Shown one piece after another: positions 37,567 through 46,355 of a DNA stretch of 64,000 nucleotides; within the stretch, counting starts at the first letter, position 1, and every line of letters starts with the position of its first letter. The position numbers were made by a program, and so were the translations under genes. The DNA lies in NCBI RefSeq assembly GCF_004353905.1, contig NZ_SMOD01000016.1:62001-126000 (forward strand), in the 5' to 3' direction. The notes beneath the pieces are model-generated. The model saw only the letters and a list, made by a program, of their open reading frames with translations, did not search any database and had not been told where the DNA came from. The DNA is from Paraburkholderia guartelaensis (GTDB lineage Bacteria > Pseudomonadota > Gammaproteobacteria > Burkholderiales > Burkholderiaceae).

Positions 37567-37895
37567 ACGCGCTGACCGACTGGTCGGTCGCGCCTCATCT
37601 CTCCTCATGATCCCGACGCCCCGGGTGTGCCAATTGCGCCCGGCGTGAGAAAATCTCTTTTCGAACGGAAACGCACGACGCGTCAGCGCCCTCGCCGCAG
37701 CCCGCTTTCCCGTACTTAGCAGTCTTTTCGGCCGGTTTATCGACATATCCCGCCGGTTCGACAATTGGATACCGGGAAAGTGCTTGTCTAGCGCAACGTG
37801 ACGCGAAGTTTTCCGATCCGCAAGGGGTCGGCTCAGCGTAAACTCCCGCTGTTGCCATTCGATAGTGTCGATTCATGATAAAGAGAGAAACATCC
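37567..37895. other. Gap between the sulfonate operon and carbonic anhydrase
   Basis: 329 bp without a supported gene. It begins with a strong 16-bp palindrome (listed separately). The rest holds the carbonic anhydrase promoter region; I see no clean -35/-10 pair. Confidence 0.5.
37574..37589. promoter_or_regulatory. TetR-type palindrome
   Basis: GACCGAC-TG-GTCGGTC is a perfect 7-bp inverted repeat with a two-base centre, a form common for TetR-family operators. It starts eight bases after the ABC ATPase stop. No TetR gene lies in the window. It could instead be a short transcript-end hairpin, but no T run follows. Confidence 0.45.
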
Positions 37896-38597
37896 ATGCC
37901 AGACAACACCCACTCGCACGACGGTCACTCCGACTCGTGCGGCTGCGACCTGTTACACCTGCTCGACGGCGTGGACGAATTCACTCATCACGTTTTCCCG
38001 GGCAACAAGGAGCTGTTCCACAGCCTCGCCCACAGCCAGGCGCCGCACACGCTTTTCATCACGTGCGCCGACTCGCGCGTTTCGCCGGAAATGATCACGC
38101 AGGCCAAGCCCGGTGATCTGTTCGTTTGCCGCAACATCGGCAATATCGTGCCGGCGTATGGCGAAATGCTCGGCGGCGTTTCGGCCGTCGTGGAGTTCGC
38201 GGTGCTCGCGCTCAACGTGAAGCAGATCGTGCTGTGCGGCCATACCGATTGCGGCGCGATGAAGGGGCTCGCCTCGGGCGCGGAAGCCACGGCCGACATG
38301 CCCACCGTGCAGGCGTGGCTGCGCAACGCGGAAGCCGCGCGCAGCGTGGTGAAGACCCGCGGCCTGGACGACGACCACATCGTTCAGGCGCTCGTGGAAG
38401 AAAACGTCCGCCTGCAGCTCACGCACCTGCGCACGCACCCCGCCGTGGCGGCGCGCGTGGCCCAGGGCCAGCTCGAACTGCAGGGCTGGGTCTATGACAT
38501 TGGCCACGGCAAAGTCACCGTGCTGGACGAAGCACACGGCAAGTTCCTGTCGCTCGGCGAAGCGCGCGCACGCCTGCGCAAGCGCGTCGAGGAATAA
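37896..38597 (+). CDS. can: Beta-class carbonic anhydrase
   Basis: 233 residues from the ATG at 37896, with AGAGAGAAA upstream; an ATG at 37875 would add seven. Zinc ligands are Cys57 (TCADSRVSPEM), His116 and Cys119 (CGHTDCGAMKGL), with the Asp59-Arg61 dyad present. The His-rich N-terminus (DNTHSHDGHSDSCGC) is unusual and might bind metal. It interconverts CO2 and bicarbonate in the cytoplasm. It is monocistronic; its position after the sulfonate importer does not prove a functional link. Confidence 0.95.
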   Translation: MPDNTHSHDGHSDSCGCDLLHLLDGVDEFTHHVFPGNKELFHSLAHSQAPHTLFITCADSRVSPEMITQAKPGDLFVCRNIGNIVPAYGEMLGGVSAVVEFAVLALNVKQIVLCGHTDCGAMKGLASGAEATADMPTVQAWLRNAEAARSVVKTRGLDDDHIVQALVEENVRLQLTHLRTHPAVAARVAQGQLELQGWVYDIGHGKVTVLDEAHGKFLSLGEARARLRKRVEE

Positions 38598-38660
38598 TGG
38601 CTGGGCGCTGACGCGCCCGCGCCTTCACGCTGGCTTTCAGGCTCACTTCAGGCCAGCACC

Positions 38661-38683
38661 GGGGCGGCAGTTCACGCCGCCCC
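38661..38683 (+). terminator. Hairpin after carbonic anhydrase
   Basis: GGGGCGGC (38661-38668) pairs with GCCGCCCC (38676-38683). It lies 64 bp after the stop and has no T run. Confidence 0.6.
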
Positions 38684-38793
38684 ATCACACCCCCCTTATT
38701 CATTCCGCATGAATTGAAGTGCGCCCACAGCGCATTTCGGGCTTTGTCGCGCGATTTTCTCAATCTTCGCAATAATTCTTTTCGAATTAGGGG

Positions 38794-38822
38794 TTTACCC
38801 TAGGACAAAACCCGACTACACT
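38794..38822 (+). promoter_or_regulatory. Sigma70-type promoter
   Basis: TTTACC (38794-38799), a 17-base spacer and TACACT (38817-38822). A start near 38829 would give a ~55-base leader before the micro-ORF at 38885. Confidence 0.55.
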
Positions 38823-38884
38823 CTGGCCCGTACTACATGCGGCGCCCTGCCGCACAAAAAGAAGAATTCCGGAGGTTGGTCGCT

Positions 38885-38974
38885 ATGCAGCACGTTGCCC
38901 CGCCGTCGCATCACCTGTCTCATCCCAGCTTCAACCGCACTACCGGCGCATTGCGTCGTCCCACGCTTCGCTAG
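38885..38974 (+). CDS. Possible 29-aa micro-ORF or leader peptide
   Basis: The ATG at 38885 has a perfect GGAGG nine bases upstream and a sigma70-like promoter ~65 bases upstream. It encodes 29 residues, MQHVAPPSHHLSHPSFNRTT then GALRRPTLR, and stops at TAG 38972-38974. It is rich in His, Pro, Ser and Arg, has no membrane segment and no known match to me. It precedes the 58-aa gene at 39169 by ~195 bp in the same direction and may be a leader. Coding status is uncertain. Confidence 0.35.
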   Translation: MQHVAPPSHHLSHPSFNRTTGALRRPTLR

Positions 38975-39168
38975 TTCAGCGCGCGTGTCCTGCCGTCGCG
39001 CACGCGTCGCTGCAGGCGAACTTGAAAGGCCCACTCCGCGTCATCGCCGTTTTCATGCCGCCGCTCGCATCGCGGCAGACGGCGCGCGCCTTTGCGCGTC
39101 TGGACGCCCGGTAATGGGCTTCGCACCCGTCACGGGCCGAGCGCCCGGTTACCGAAGGAGAAGCATCC

Positions 39169-39345
39169 ATGGAGTCCGCGCAGAACCGTCAGTCGAAAGT
39201 CGAAGTGAAGTTGTTCCTGCATCCGGAAGATCATTACCGCGCGATGGCCGCCGCGAAAACCCTCAATCTCGCGGAACGCGAGTTCTTCGCGCTGGCGCTG
39301 CATCTGGGCGCGACCCAGATCCTGCGCCAGACCGAAGCGGCTTGA
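39169..39345 (+). CDS. Small ribbon-helix-helix-like protein, 58 aa
   Basis: The ATG at 39169 is preceded by GAAGGAG eight bases upstream. It encodes 58 residues. The pattern is a basic/polar start, a strand (KVEVKLFL), a helix (PEDHYRAMAAAKTLN) and a second helix (LAEREFFALALHLGATQILR). That is the ribbon-helix-helix order of small dimeric DNA-binding proteins. No toxin gene follows; the next gene, aldo/keto reductase, is convergent. The target is unknown. It could also be a small non-DNA-binding protein of similar topology. Confidence 0.7.
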   Translation: MESAQNRQSKVEVKLFLHPEDHYRAMAAAKTLNLAEREFFALALHLGATQILRQTEAA

Positions 39346-39372
39346 TAAAGCCTCACCGGGCGAAGAAGCCCG

Positions 39373-40398
39373 TCACACCGGTGACGGGTTGCGTTCACCG
39401 AACCCCTCCTGGTGCCAGTAAGGGTAGACAGGCCGCACCACGCTCGCGGCATCGAGCTTCGCCACCTGCTCGGGCGTGAGGTTCCAGCCGACCGCGCCGA
39501 GGTTCTGGCGCAACTGCGCCTCGTCGCGCGCGCCGATCAGCACCGTCGCGACCGTGGGCCGTTGCAGCAGCCAGTTCAGTGCGATCTGCGGCACGGTCTT
39601 GCCGGTTTCCTGCGCGATCTCGTCGATGGCGTCGAGCACGCGAAAGAGGTACTCGTCCGGCACCGGCGGACCCTGCTCCGCAGTCTTATGCAGACGGCTC
39701 TTCTCCGGCAGCGGCTGGCCGCGCCGGATCTTGCCCGTCAAACGCCCCCAGCCCAACGGGCTCCACACCACCGCGCCCACGCCCTGGTCGAGCCCGAGCG
39801 GCATCAGTTCCCACTCGTAGTCGCGACCGATCAGCGAGTAGTACGTCTGGTTCGCGACGTAACGCGGATAGCCGTAGCGATCGGCCACGGCCAGAGATTT
39901 CATCAGGTGCCAGCCCGAGAAGTTCGACACGCCCGTATAGAGAATCTTGCCTGCGCGCACGAGTTCGTCGAGCGTGGACAGCACCTCTTCGGCCGGTGTG
40001 CGCGCATCGAATCCATGCAACTGGAACAGGTCGATATGATCGGTCTGCAGACGCTTGAGCGCCGCGTCGACCGCGCGCTTCAGGTGGAAGCGCGATGAGC
40101 CCACGTTATTGGGTTCGTCGTCGAAGCGGAAGGTCGCCTTGGTCGAGATGATCGCCTTGTCGCGGCGCCCCTTGAGCGCTTCGCCGAGCACCGACTCCGA
40201 GGCGCCGCTCGAGTAGATATCGGCCGTGTCGAACATCGTGACGCCGGCGTCGAGGCAAATGTCGATGAGCTTGCGCGCTTCGGCAACATCGGTTGCGCCC
40301 CAGGCCTCGAAGAACTCGCCTTTGCCACCGAACGTGCCGGTGCCGAAGCTCAGCACCGGCACCTTCATTCCGGACGCACCCAGAAAACGGTATTCCAT
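39373..40398 (-). CDS. Aldo/keto reductase
   Basis: 341 residues from the ATG at 40396-40398, with GGAGAG upstream. The catalytic tetrad regions are visible: MFDTADIYSSGASESVLGEA (Asp, Tyr), AIISTKATFRFDD (Lys) and IDLFQLHGFDART (His). NADPH binding is suggested by VLIGARDEAQLRQNLGAVGW near the C-terminus. It resembles the AKR families 11/12 of general aldehyde/ketone reductases. The substrate is unknown. It is monocistronic and divergent from a DHA2 exporter. Confidence 0.93.
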   Translation of the reverse strand: MEYRFLGASGMKVPVLSFGTGTFGGKGEFFEAWGATDVAEARKLIDICLDAGVTMFDTADIYSSGASESVLGEALKGRRDKAIISTKATFRFDDEPNNVGSSRFHLKRAVDAALKRLQTDHIDLFQLHGFDARTPAEEVLSTLDELVRAGKILYTGVSNFSGWHLMKSLAVADRYGYPRYVANQTYYSLIGRDYEWELMPLGLDQGVGAVVWSPLGWGRLTGKIRRGQPLPEKSRLHKTAEQGPPVPDEYLFRVLDAIDEIAQETGKTVPQIALNWLLQRPTVATVLIGARDEAQLRQNLGAVGWNLTPEQVAKLDAASVVRPVYPYWHQEGFGERNPSPV

Positions 40399-40685
40399 TT
40401 CCGACTCTCCATTAATCAACGGGTTGACGATGTGATGCCGACAGCGGACGAGTCTACGCGCTTCGATTCAGGCTTGCCGAGGCCGCCTCACAGCGAAGGT
40501 CTCGCGACGCCGCCGACCGCTGCGCGGCTGTACAGATGCTTTTGCGTATTGGAAACTGTCGCCTTTCGCCGCGGGCTTTCTGCTTCACTATCCGGTCCGC
40601 AATGTTCCGATCGGCAATTTCTCCGCTGCCCGCCCATGCTCCGTACCAAGATCGCATTGATTCTCGTCTGCCGCGTGGTGGCGCA

Positions 40686-42113
40686 ATGACCGCTCCCGCA
40701 CAACGCTCCTCCGGCGTCGGCTGGCTGCCGTACCTCGTCGCCGCCACATTCTTCATGGAGTACCTGGACACGACCGTCATCGCCACGGCGCTGCCGCAGA
40801 TGGCGCGCTCGTTCGGCATCGGCCCGAATAGCCTGAGTCTTGGCGTGACCGCCTATATGCTCGCACTTGCCATCTTCATTCCGGCCAGCGGATGGGTGGC
40901 TGACCGCTGCGGTGCGCGCACCGTGTTCTTCAGCGCCGTCGTCACGTTCACGGTGGCGTCCGTGCTGTGCGGGATCTCGCAGAACGTCGACGAGTTCGTG
41001 GCCGCGCGCATTCTGCAAGGCATTGGCGGCGCGATGATGGTGCCGGTCGGGCGTATGGTCGTCGTGCGCAGCACCGAGAAAAACAAGCTCATGCAGGCGA
41101 TCTCGACGATCACCTGGCCCGCTATCGCCGCGCCCGTGGTGGGGCCGCCCATCGGCGGCTTCATTACGACGTATGCGTCGTGGCGCTGGATCTTTCTGCT
41201 GAACGTGCCGTTCGGCATTGCCGTGCTCGCGGCCATCGCCGCCATCGTGCCGAACCTGCGCGGCGAACAGCGCCGGCCGCTCGATGTGGCGGGCCTCGTA
41301 CTGAGCGGCGCGGCGCTCACCGCCATCCTTTACGGCGCGGAACTCGCAAGCCAGGCGGGCCAGAATCCCTGGCGCGCGGTGGCGATCGTTGCGGCGGGCG
41401 TAGCGATCGGGGTCGTCGCGTTCGTGCATGCGAAACGCCATCCGCACCCGCTCGTCGATGTTTCCACGCTGAAAATTCCGACGTTTTCCGTGACGGTCGT
41501 GACAGGCTCGATCACGCGTGTCGGCATCGGTGCGGCGCCGTATCTGATGCCGCTGATGTTCCAGATCGGCTTCGGCCTCTCGGCGTTCAAGTCCGGCCTG
41601 CTGCTGCTTGCGAGTGCGCTCGGCAATCTCGGGATGAAGGCGCTCACGACGCGCATTCTCGAGCGCTGGGGCTTCCGGCTCGTTTCCGTCGTCGACGTCA
41701 GCGTCGCGGGCGTGTCCCTGATCGCGTGCGGCATGCTCACGCCCGGCACGCCGCTCGCCATCGTGTTGATCGTCGTGTTCGTCTACGGTATGGCGCGCTC
41801 GATGCAGTTTTCCACCCTCGCCACGCTGGCCTACGCCGACGTCGCGCAGCCGCAGATGAGCGCGGCCAGCACGCTCTGGAGCGCGGCGGCGCAGATGACC
41901 ATCGGCCTTGGCATTGCGTTCGGCGCGCTCGCGCTGCGCGTGGCCGCGAACCTGAACGGCGAAACCACGGGCCACGTGTTCACGCTCGACGACTTCCGGC
42001 TCGCCTTTCTTGCGGCCGGCGTGCTCACGCTGATTTCGGTGTGGGGTTATGCGCAGATGGCGCGCGATGCGGGGCAGAACGTGGGCGGCGGCTCGCGCAG
42101 GCAGCGCGCGTAG
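40686..42113 (+). CDS. MFS exporter, DHA2-like
   Basis: 475 residues from the ATG at 40686 (MTAPAQRSSGVGWLPYLVAA). The frame is open upstream, but that part has no coding pattern. Motifs are YLDTTVIATALPQMARSFG (TM1), GWVADRCGARTVFFSAVVTF (motif A) and GPPIGGFITTYASWRWIFLL (motif C region), in the EmrB/DHA2 drug-export group. About 14 helices. No EmrA-type adaptor gene is nearby, so it probably acts alone in the inner membrane. It is strikingly like the exporter at 49114-50517. Confidence 0.92.
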   Translation: MTAPAQRSSGVGWLPYLVAATFFMEYLDTTVIATALPQMARSFGIGPNSLSLGVTAYMLALAIFIPASGWVADRCGARTVFFSAVVTFTVASVLCGISQNVDEFVAARILQGIGGAMMVPVGRMVVVRSTEKNKLMQAISTITWPAIAAPVVGPPIGGFITTYASWRWIFLLNVPFGIAVLAAIAAIVPNLRGEQRRPLDVAGLVLSGAALTAILYGAELASQAGQNPWRAVAIVAAGVAIGVVAFVHAKRHPHPLVDVSTLKIPTFSVTVVTGSITRVGIGAAPYLMPLMFQIGFGLSAFKSGLLLLASALGNLGMKALTTRILERWGFRLVSVVDVSVAGVSLIACGMLTPGTPLAIVLIVVFVYGMARSMQFSTLATLAYADVAQPQMSAASTLWSAAAQMTIGLGIAFGALALRVAANLNGETTGHVFTLDDFRLAFLAAGVLTLISVWGYAQMARDAGQNVGGGSRRQRA

Positions 42114-42155
42114 GTCCCGCCGCGCGCCTGGCGACGCGCGGCGGCAGGACTACCG

Positions 42156-43178
42156 TTATTTGGAAAGGCTTGCCCGCACGGTGAATTCCGCTTCTTCGCC
42201 CGCCTCGAGTTCATCGGCATGGGCATGCGCCGCGTGGAACTCGTTGGACAGCGGCTCGACCGGATAACCGTGGCGCTCCCAGGCGTCGAGGCCGCCCCTG
42301 AGCGCGCGCGCGTGATAGATGTGCTTGTTGCGCAATTGATCGACGATGCGCTTGGCCGTCGCCTCGTTCGGGCACACGCAGTACACGACGATTGGACGCC
42401 CGATCAGCTCGGGCGAGAGTTCTTCGCTCGAATCGAGATTCAGCGGCCGCGCACCAGGAATCCGGTAGGCCTCCTTCGCGCGCACGGATTGCGGGCGCGC
42501 GTCGAGCACGATGGGCGGCGCGCTCGACTTCATCATCTCGTCGAGCTGATCGGGCGAGATGCGGTGCGTCGCCAGCCAGTGGCGGAACTGCATGCGCCGC
42601 AGCCAGCGCCAGGCGAGGAACAACACGCCCGCCACGGCGAGCACGTCGAAGATCGTCATGCCGTTCGCGCGCACGAACGCCGCGAATCGCACGATCTCCG
42701 CATGCAGCGCCGCGCCGCCGAGCAGCCAGGTGCCCGCCCACAAAGCCGCGCCGACCGTGTCCCACAGCAGGAAGACGTGCACCGCCACCGTAGTCGTACC
42801 GAGCAGCGGCGCGGAAATCAGGCCGAGCCCCGGCACGAACTTCGCCACCGCGAGAATGGGCGCGCCGTAGCGCTCGAAGACGTTGCGCGCGATGCGGATC
42901 GTCGTGTCCAGCGACAGCGAAAAGCGCACGAGCCCGTTGAGCAGACGCCGCCCGCGTTTGCGGCCCGCGGCGAACCACAAGGAATCCGCGAGCAGCGTGG
43001 CGATCACGGCCGCCGCCAGCAGGCTCCCGTAGGACGTCTCGCCGCTCGCCGCCATCGTGCCCGCGAGAATCAACACCGGCGCGGCCGGCACGGGCACGCC
43101 CAGTTGCGTGACGAGTACGCTGAGAAAGACCGCTCCGGCGCCGAAATCGGGTGGAATCGCGGTGGGGAGCGTCAACAT
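42156..43178 (-). CDS. DedA-family membrane protein fused to a rhodanese domain
   Basis: 340 residues. The N-terminal ~200 form a DedA/SNARE-associated domain: VTQLGVPVPAAPVLILAGTM, the FAAGRKRGRRLLNGLVRFSL loop, and YGAPILAVAKFVPGLGLISA with the family's conserved Gly/Arg/Pro pattern. After a TM helix (~180-195) a rhodanese domain (~215-310) follows, with active-site Cys in VVYCVCPNEATA. DedA proteins are linked to lipid-carrier recycling and membrane potential. The rhodanese part may handle sulfur or bind small thiols. The two-domain layout is known in proteobacteria but its role is not. Confidence 0.92.
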   Translation of the reverse strand: MLTLPTAIPPDFGAGAVFLSVLVTQLGVPVPAAPVLILAGTMAASGETSYGSLLAAAVIATLLADSLWFAAGRKRGRRLLNGLVRFSLSLDTTIRIARNVFERYGAPILAVAKFVPGLGLISAPLLGTTTVAVHVFLLWDTVGAALWAGTWLLGGAALHAEIVRFAAFVRANGMTIFDVLAVAGVLFLAWRWLRRMQFRHWLATHRISPDQLDEMMKSSAPPIVLDARPQSVRAKEAYRIPGARPLNLDSSEELSPELIGRPIVVYCVCPNEATAKRIVDQLRNKHIYHARALRGGLDAWERHGYPVEPLSNEFHAAHAHADELEAGEEAEFTVRASLSK

Positions 43179-43407
43179 TTCGAGATAACCTGCGCGCAGG
43201 AATATTCAGGTAAGGAAACATGGCGCGCATACCGCGCCGGCCGAGGGTGGAGATTACCCCAACGTGCCATTCCTTGCTCTCGTTGACGCAGGCTTCACGG
43301 CGGCATCGGGCGGGCGATCCGGCCCCGCTGCTGGCGCTTTCGCGCCGATGCGAAACGATGCTAATCTCGTAAAAGTTGCTTCTTCCAGCCGTTTTCCGTC
43401 AAGAAAC

Positions 43408-44226
43408 ATGCGTTACTGGCATCTCGATCGACCGAGGCAGGCAGGTCAGTTCGACCTCTCGCGCGTCACCAGCCTCGTTTCGGCCATTGGCCGCGACGAC
43501 GCCAATGCGCTCGCCGCCGAAGTGCTGAACATGCTCGGCCCGGCGACTTCGGTCACGCAGTGCACCGTGTTCGCCTACGAATTCGGCAACCGGCCGCGCA
43601 CGGTTTCCGTGGCCGATCATCGCGGCGGGCGCTTTCTGCGCGACGTCGCCGACACCTACGCGCGCCTCTTCTACGCGCTCGACGGCAATCAGCAGATCGT
43701 CTCCGGCGGCTCGGCCGACAAGCCCGGCTCGTCGCTCGTGCTGCACTGGCAAAGCAGCGCCGACATCGCACACGACGGTTACCGCACCGCGTGTTACGCG
43801 ACGCCCAACGTGTCCGACCGGCTCTCGCTGCTGCTGCAGCCCGCCGCCGACATCTGGCTCTCCGTGAACCTGTACCGCGAAAGCGACGCCGGCAATTTTC
43901 AGCCGGGCGAAGTGGAACTGGTCGAATCGCTCGCACCGCTGATCGGCGAGTCGGCGCGGCATCACTACACGATTCGCGGGCAGAGCCAGCTCGGCATTCC
44001 TCAGATGATGCTCGCGCGCCTGCGCGGACTCTGCCCCACGCTTTCCAAGCGTGAACTCGACGCCCTGCGCGGTGTGCTCGAAGGGCGCAGCGCGGTTGAA
44101 ATCGCCGAGTGCATGGGCGTGAAGCCCAGCAGTGTGGTGACGTATCAGAAACGCGCGTATCAGCGGCTGGGCATTTCGAGCCAGCGGCAGCTGTTTGCGC
44201 TTTGTCTGGCGACGGATCAGGGCTAA
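43408..44226 (+). CDS. LuxR-type regulator with GAF-like N-terminus
   Basis: 272 residues from the ATG at 43408 (MRYWHLDRPRQAGQFDLSRV); upstream frame to 43264 is unlikely to be coding. Residues ~20-190 look like a ligand-sensing GAF-type domain (SVTQCTVFAYEFGNRPRTVS). The C-terminal ~65 form a GerE helix-turn-helix: LSKRELDALRGVLEGRSAVE then IAECMGVKPSSVVTYQKRAY. It lacks the usual autoinducer-domain tryptophan pattern. It is transcribed towards the FAD monooxygenase, 178 bp away, and probably regulates it. Confidence 0.9.
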   Translation: MRYWHLDRPRQAGQFDLSRVTSLVSAIGRDDANALAAEVLNMLGPATSVTQCTVFAYEFGNRPRTVSVADHRGGRFLRDVADTYARLFYALDGNQQIVSGGSADKPGSSLVLHWQSSADIAHDGYRTACYATPNVSDRLSLLLQPAADIWLSVNLYRESDAGNFQPGEVELVESLAPLIGESARHHYTIRGQSQLGIPQMMLARLRGLCPTLSKRELDALRGVLEGRSAVEIAECMGVKPSSVVTYQKRAYQRLGISSQRQLFALCLATDQG

Positions 44227-44290
44227 CCACCCGCCGCAAACGCGCGCAGAAAAACGACTGCGCGAAATTTCCCCCCGTAAGCCCCCTGTA

Positions 44291-44305
44291 CCCAAATTGA
44301 GGACA
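44291..44305. promoter_or_regulatory. Candidate LuxR-type operator, copy 1
   Basis: CCCAAATTGAGGACA lies 100 bp before the monooxygenase ATG. It matches, with one base missing, the longer palindromic copy at 47129-47145 on the other side of the cluster. Confidence 0.5.
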
Positions 44306-44404
44306 GCGGGCCGCGCCTCGCGCTCCATACTGCCTTCATCGCCAGCGCCCCCGCTCGGGGCAAGCCGGCAAGCACAAGACTTACGTATCGGAGACGCAAT
44401 CCCC

Positions 44405-46111
44405 ATGAGCGCCGGATTCAAACCCTATCCGTTCGAGGCCAGGCAGTACACCGCCCGCCTGCCCGAACTCGAAGGCGGCAGTGAAGCGCAACGCCACGCC
44501 GTGACGATCGTTGGCGGCGGTCCAGTGGGCCTCGCCATCGCGCTCGGCCTCGCGAAGCATGGCGTGCGCTCGGTGCTGATCGAAGCCGATGCATCGGTCT
44601 GCTACGGCAGCCGCGCGATCTGCATCTCGCGCCGCAGCCTCGAAATCATCGAGCGCCTCGGCGCGCTCGACGGCTTTCTCGCCAAAGGTCTGCCGTGGAC
44701 CGGCGGGCGCAGTTTCTATCGCAACGACGAAGTGCTGCACTTCACGATGCCGCAGGACGAAAACCAGAAGCTGCCGCCGATGGTCAACCTGGCGCAGTAC
44801 CACATCGAGCAGTTCCTGCTCGACGCGGCGGAGCGGCACGCCGATCTCATCGACATTCGCTGGTGCACGAAGGTGACGGCCCTGCAAGAAGATGCGCATG
44901 GCGCCACGCTCTCGCTCTCCACGCCCGCAGGCGATTACACCGCGCAGACCGACTGGCTCATCGCCGCGGACGGCGGCCGCAGCACGGTGCGCGAGTCGCT
45001 CGGCCTGAAGCTTCAGGGCACGAGCTACGAGGGCCGCTATGTGATCGTCGACATCCTGCTCGACAGCGCGCGGCCCACGGAGCGGCTCGCATACTTCGAC
45101 CCGGCGTCGAATCCCGGCTCGACCGTGCTCGTCCACAAGCAGCCCGACAACGTGTGGCGCATCGACTATCAACTGCGCGACGGCGAGGATGCCGACGAAG
45201 CGATCAAGCCCGAAAATGTCATGCCGCGCGTGCAGAGCCTGCTCGACATGATGGGCGAGAAAGCATCGTGGTCGCCGGTCTGGATCACGATCTACAAGGC
45301 CAACGCGCTCACGCTCGAGCGCTATCGCCACGGCCGCGTGCTGTTCGCGGGCGACGCGGCGCACCTCGTGCCGATCTTCGGCGTGCGCGGCGCGAACTCG
45401 GGTATCGACGACGCCGACAACCTCGCATGGAAACTCGCGTATGTCGTAAAAGGGCTCGCGAGCGATGCATTGCTCGACAGCTACTCCGACGAGCGCGTCT
45501 ACGCCGCGCACGAAAACTTGAGCTACGGCACGAAGAGCACGGAGTTCATGGCGCCGCCGTCGTTCGCCTTCGATCTGATGCGCACCGCCGTGCTGAGCCT
45601 CGCACGCGAGCACGCCGCCGTGCGCTCGCTGATCAATCCGCGCCAGACTTCGGCCATCGCCTACACGGCCTCGCCGCTCAATGCGGCCTCCGACGCGTTC
45701 GCGAACGGCCCGGTGCCGGGCACGGCGCTGCCCGAATGTCCGCTGACGATCGTCGATCAGACCGGCGCGCGCGAAGGCCACGTGACCGACTTGATCGCGC
45801 CAAGCTTCACGGCGTTCTACTTCAGCGAGGATGGCGCGACGCCGGCCCCGATCGCCGCGCTCGAAACGACACTGGCTGCACGCGTTTTGCCGTTCGCGCT
45901 GGTGCCGCTCGCACAGCGCCAGCCCGGCGACGCAGCACGCCGCAGCGGCTGGGATCACACGGGACGCCTGTTCCCGATGTACGGCGCCAAGCCCGGCACG
46001 CTCTACCTCGTGCGCCCGGACGGCCACGTGCTCGGCCGCTGGCACGGCGCAGCCGGCACCGTCGCCGCGCAGACGCTCGCCGCCCTCGACCACGCGCTGT
46101 CCGCCTGCTGA
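44405..46111 (+). CDS. FAD-dependent aromatic monooxygenase (MhpA-like)
   Basis: 568 residues from the ATG at 44405. FAD motifs are complete: VTIVGGGPVGLAIALGLAKH (dinucleotide), DWLIAADGGRSTVRESLG (DG) and GRVLFAGDAAHLVPIFGVRG (GD). The C-terminal ~130 residues form the thioredoxin-like domain of phenol-hydroxylase type enzymes (GRLFPMYGAKPGTLYLVRPD). These class A flavoproteins hydroxylate phenolic rings using NAD(P)H, e.g. 3-(3-hydroxyphenyl)propionate. No ring-cleavage gene is adjacent, so the substrate is unknown. A DUF2783-like small gene follows, a pairing I associate with this subfamily. Confidence 0.93.
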   Translation: MSAGFKPYPFEARQYTARLPELEGGSEAQRHAVTIVGGGPVGLAIALGLAKHGVRSVLIEADASVCYGSRAICISRRSLEIIERLGALDGFLAKGLPWTGGRSFYRNDEVLHFTMPQDENQKLPPMVNLAQYHIEQFLLDAAERHADLIDIRWCTKVTALQEDAHGATLSLSTPAGDYTAQTDWLIAADGGRSTVRESLGLKLQGTSYEGRYVIVDILLDSARPTERLAYFDPASNPGSTVLVHKQPDNVWRIDYQLRDGEDADEAIKPENVMPRVQSLLDMMGEKASWSPVWITIYKANALTLERYRHGRVLFAGDAAHLVPIFGVRGANSGIDDADNLAWKLAYVVKGLASDALLDSYSDERVYAAHENLSYGTKSTEFMAPPSFAFDLMRTAVLSLAREHAAVRSLINPRQTSAIAYTASPLNAASDAFANGPVPGTALPECPLTIVDQTGAREGHVTDLIAPSFTAFYFSEDGATPAPIAALETTLAARVLPFALVPLAQRQPGDAARRSGWDHTGRLFPMYGAKPGTLYLVRPDGHVLGRWHGAAGTVAAQTLAALDHALSAC

Positions 46112-46145
46112 GTGCCGACGAAAACAAGTACAGATGGAGAAAGCC

Positions 46146-46337
46146 ATGACCGACAGCGAACTCGACACCGTCTACACGCACTTGTGCAAGACCATGACCA
46201 ATCTGGGCGAAGCCAACGGCCCGCTCTTTCTCGCGCGCTTCGCGCTGCTCGCGATCGAGCGGATCGGCAACGCGCAAACCTGCCTCGGGTTGATCGACGC
46301 CGCGGGCGAGAACGTTTCGGCAGCGGTGCCGGAATAG
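46146..46337 (+). CDS. Small DUF2783-like protein, 63 aa
   Basis: The ATG at 46146 has GGAG ten bases upstream and lies 34 bp after the monooxygenase stop. Sequence features are LDTVYTHLCKTMTNLGEANG then PLFLARFALLAIERIGNAQT, two short helices like the ~60-aa DUF2783 family found beside FAD monooxygenases. No signal peptide. It could be a small subunit or stabiliser. The family call is from memory of pattern and size. Confidence 0.75.
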   Translation: MTDSELDTVYTHLCKTMTNLGEANGPLFLARFALLAIERIGNAQTCLGLIDAAGENVSAAVPE

Positions 46338-46355
46338 GGGGAAGCGCGGCGCGCC

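Noticed and set aside
33851..38597. Bicarbonate uptake system formed by the ABC importer and carbonic anhydrase
   Set aside because: The substrate-binding protein looks SsuA-like, two permeases fit sulfonate systems, and a 329-bp gap with a palindrome separates the carbonic anhydrase. Adjacency alone is weak.
39169..40398. Toxin-antitoxin pair with the 58-aa protein as antitoxin
   Set aside because: The only adjacent gene is a full-length convergent aldo/keto reductase, not a toxin.
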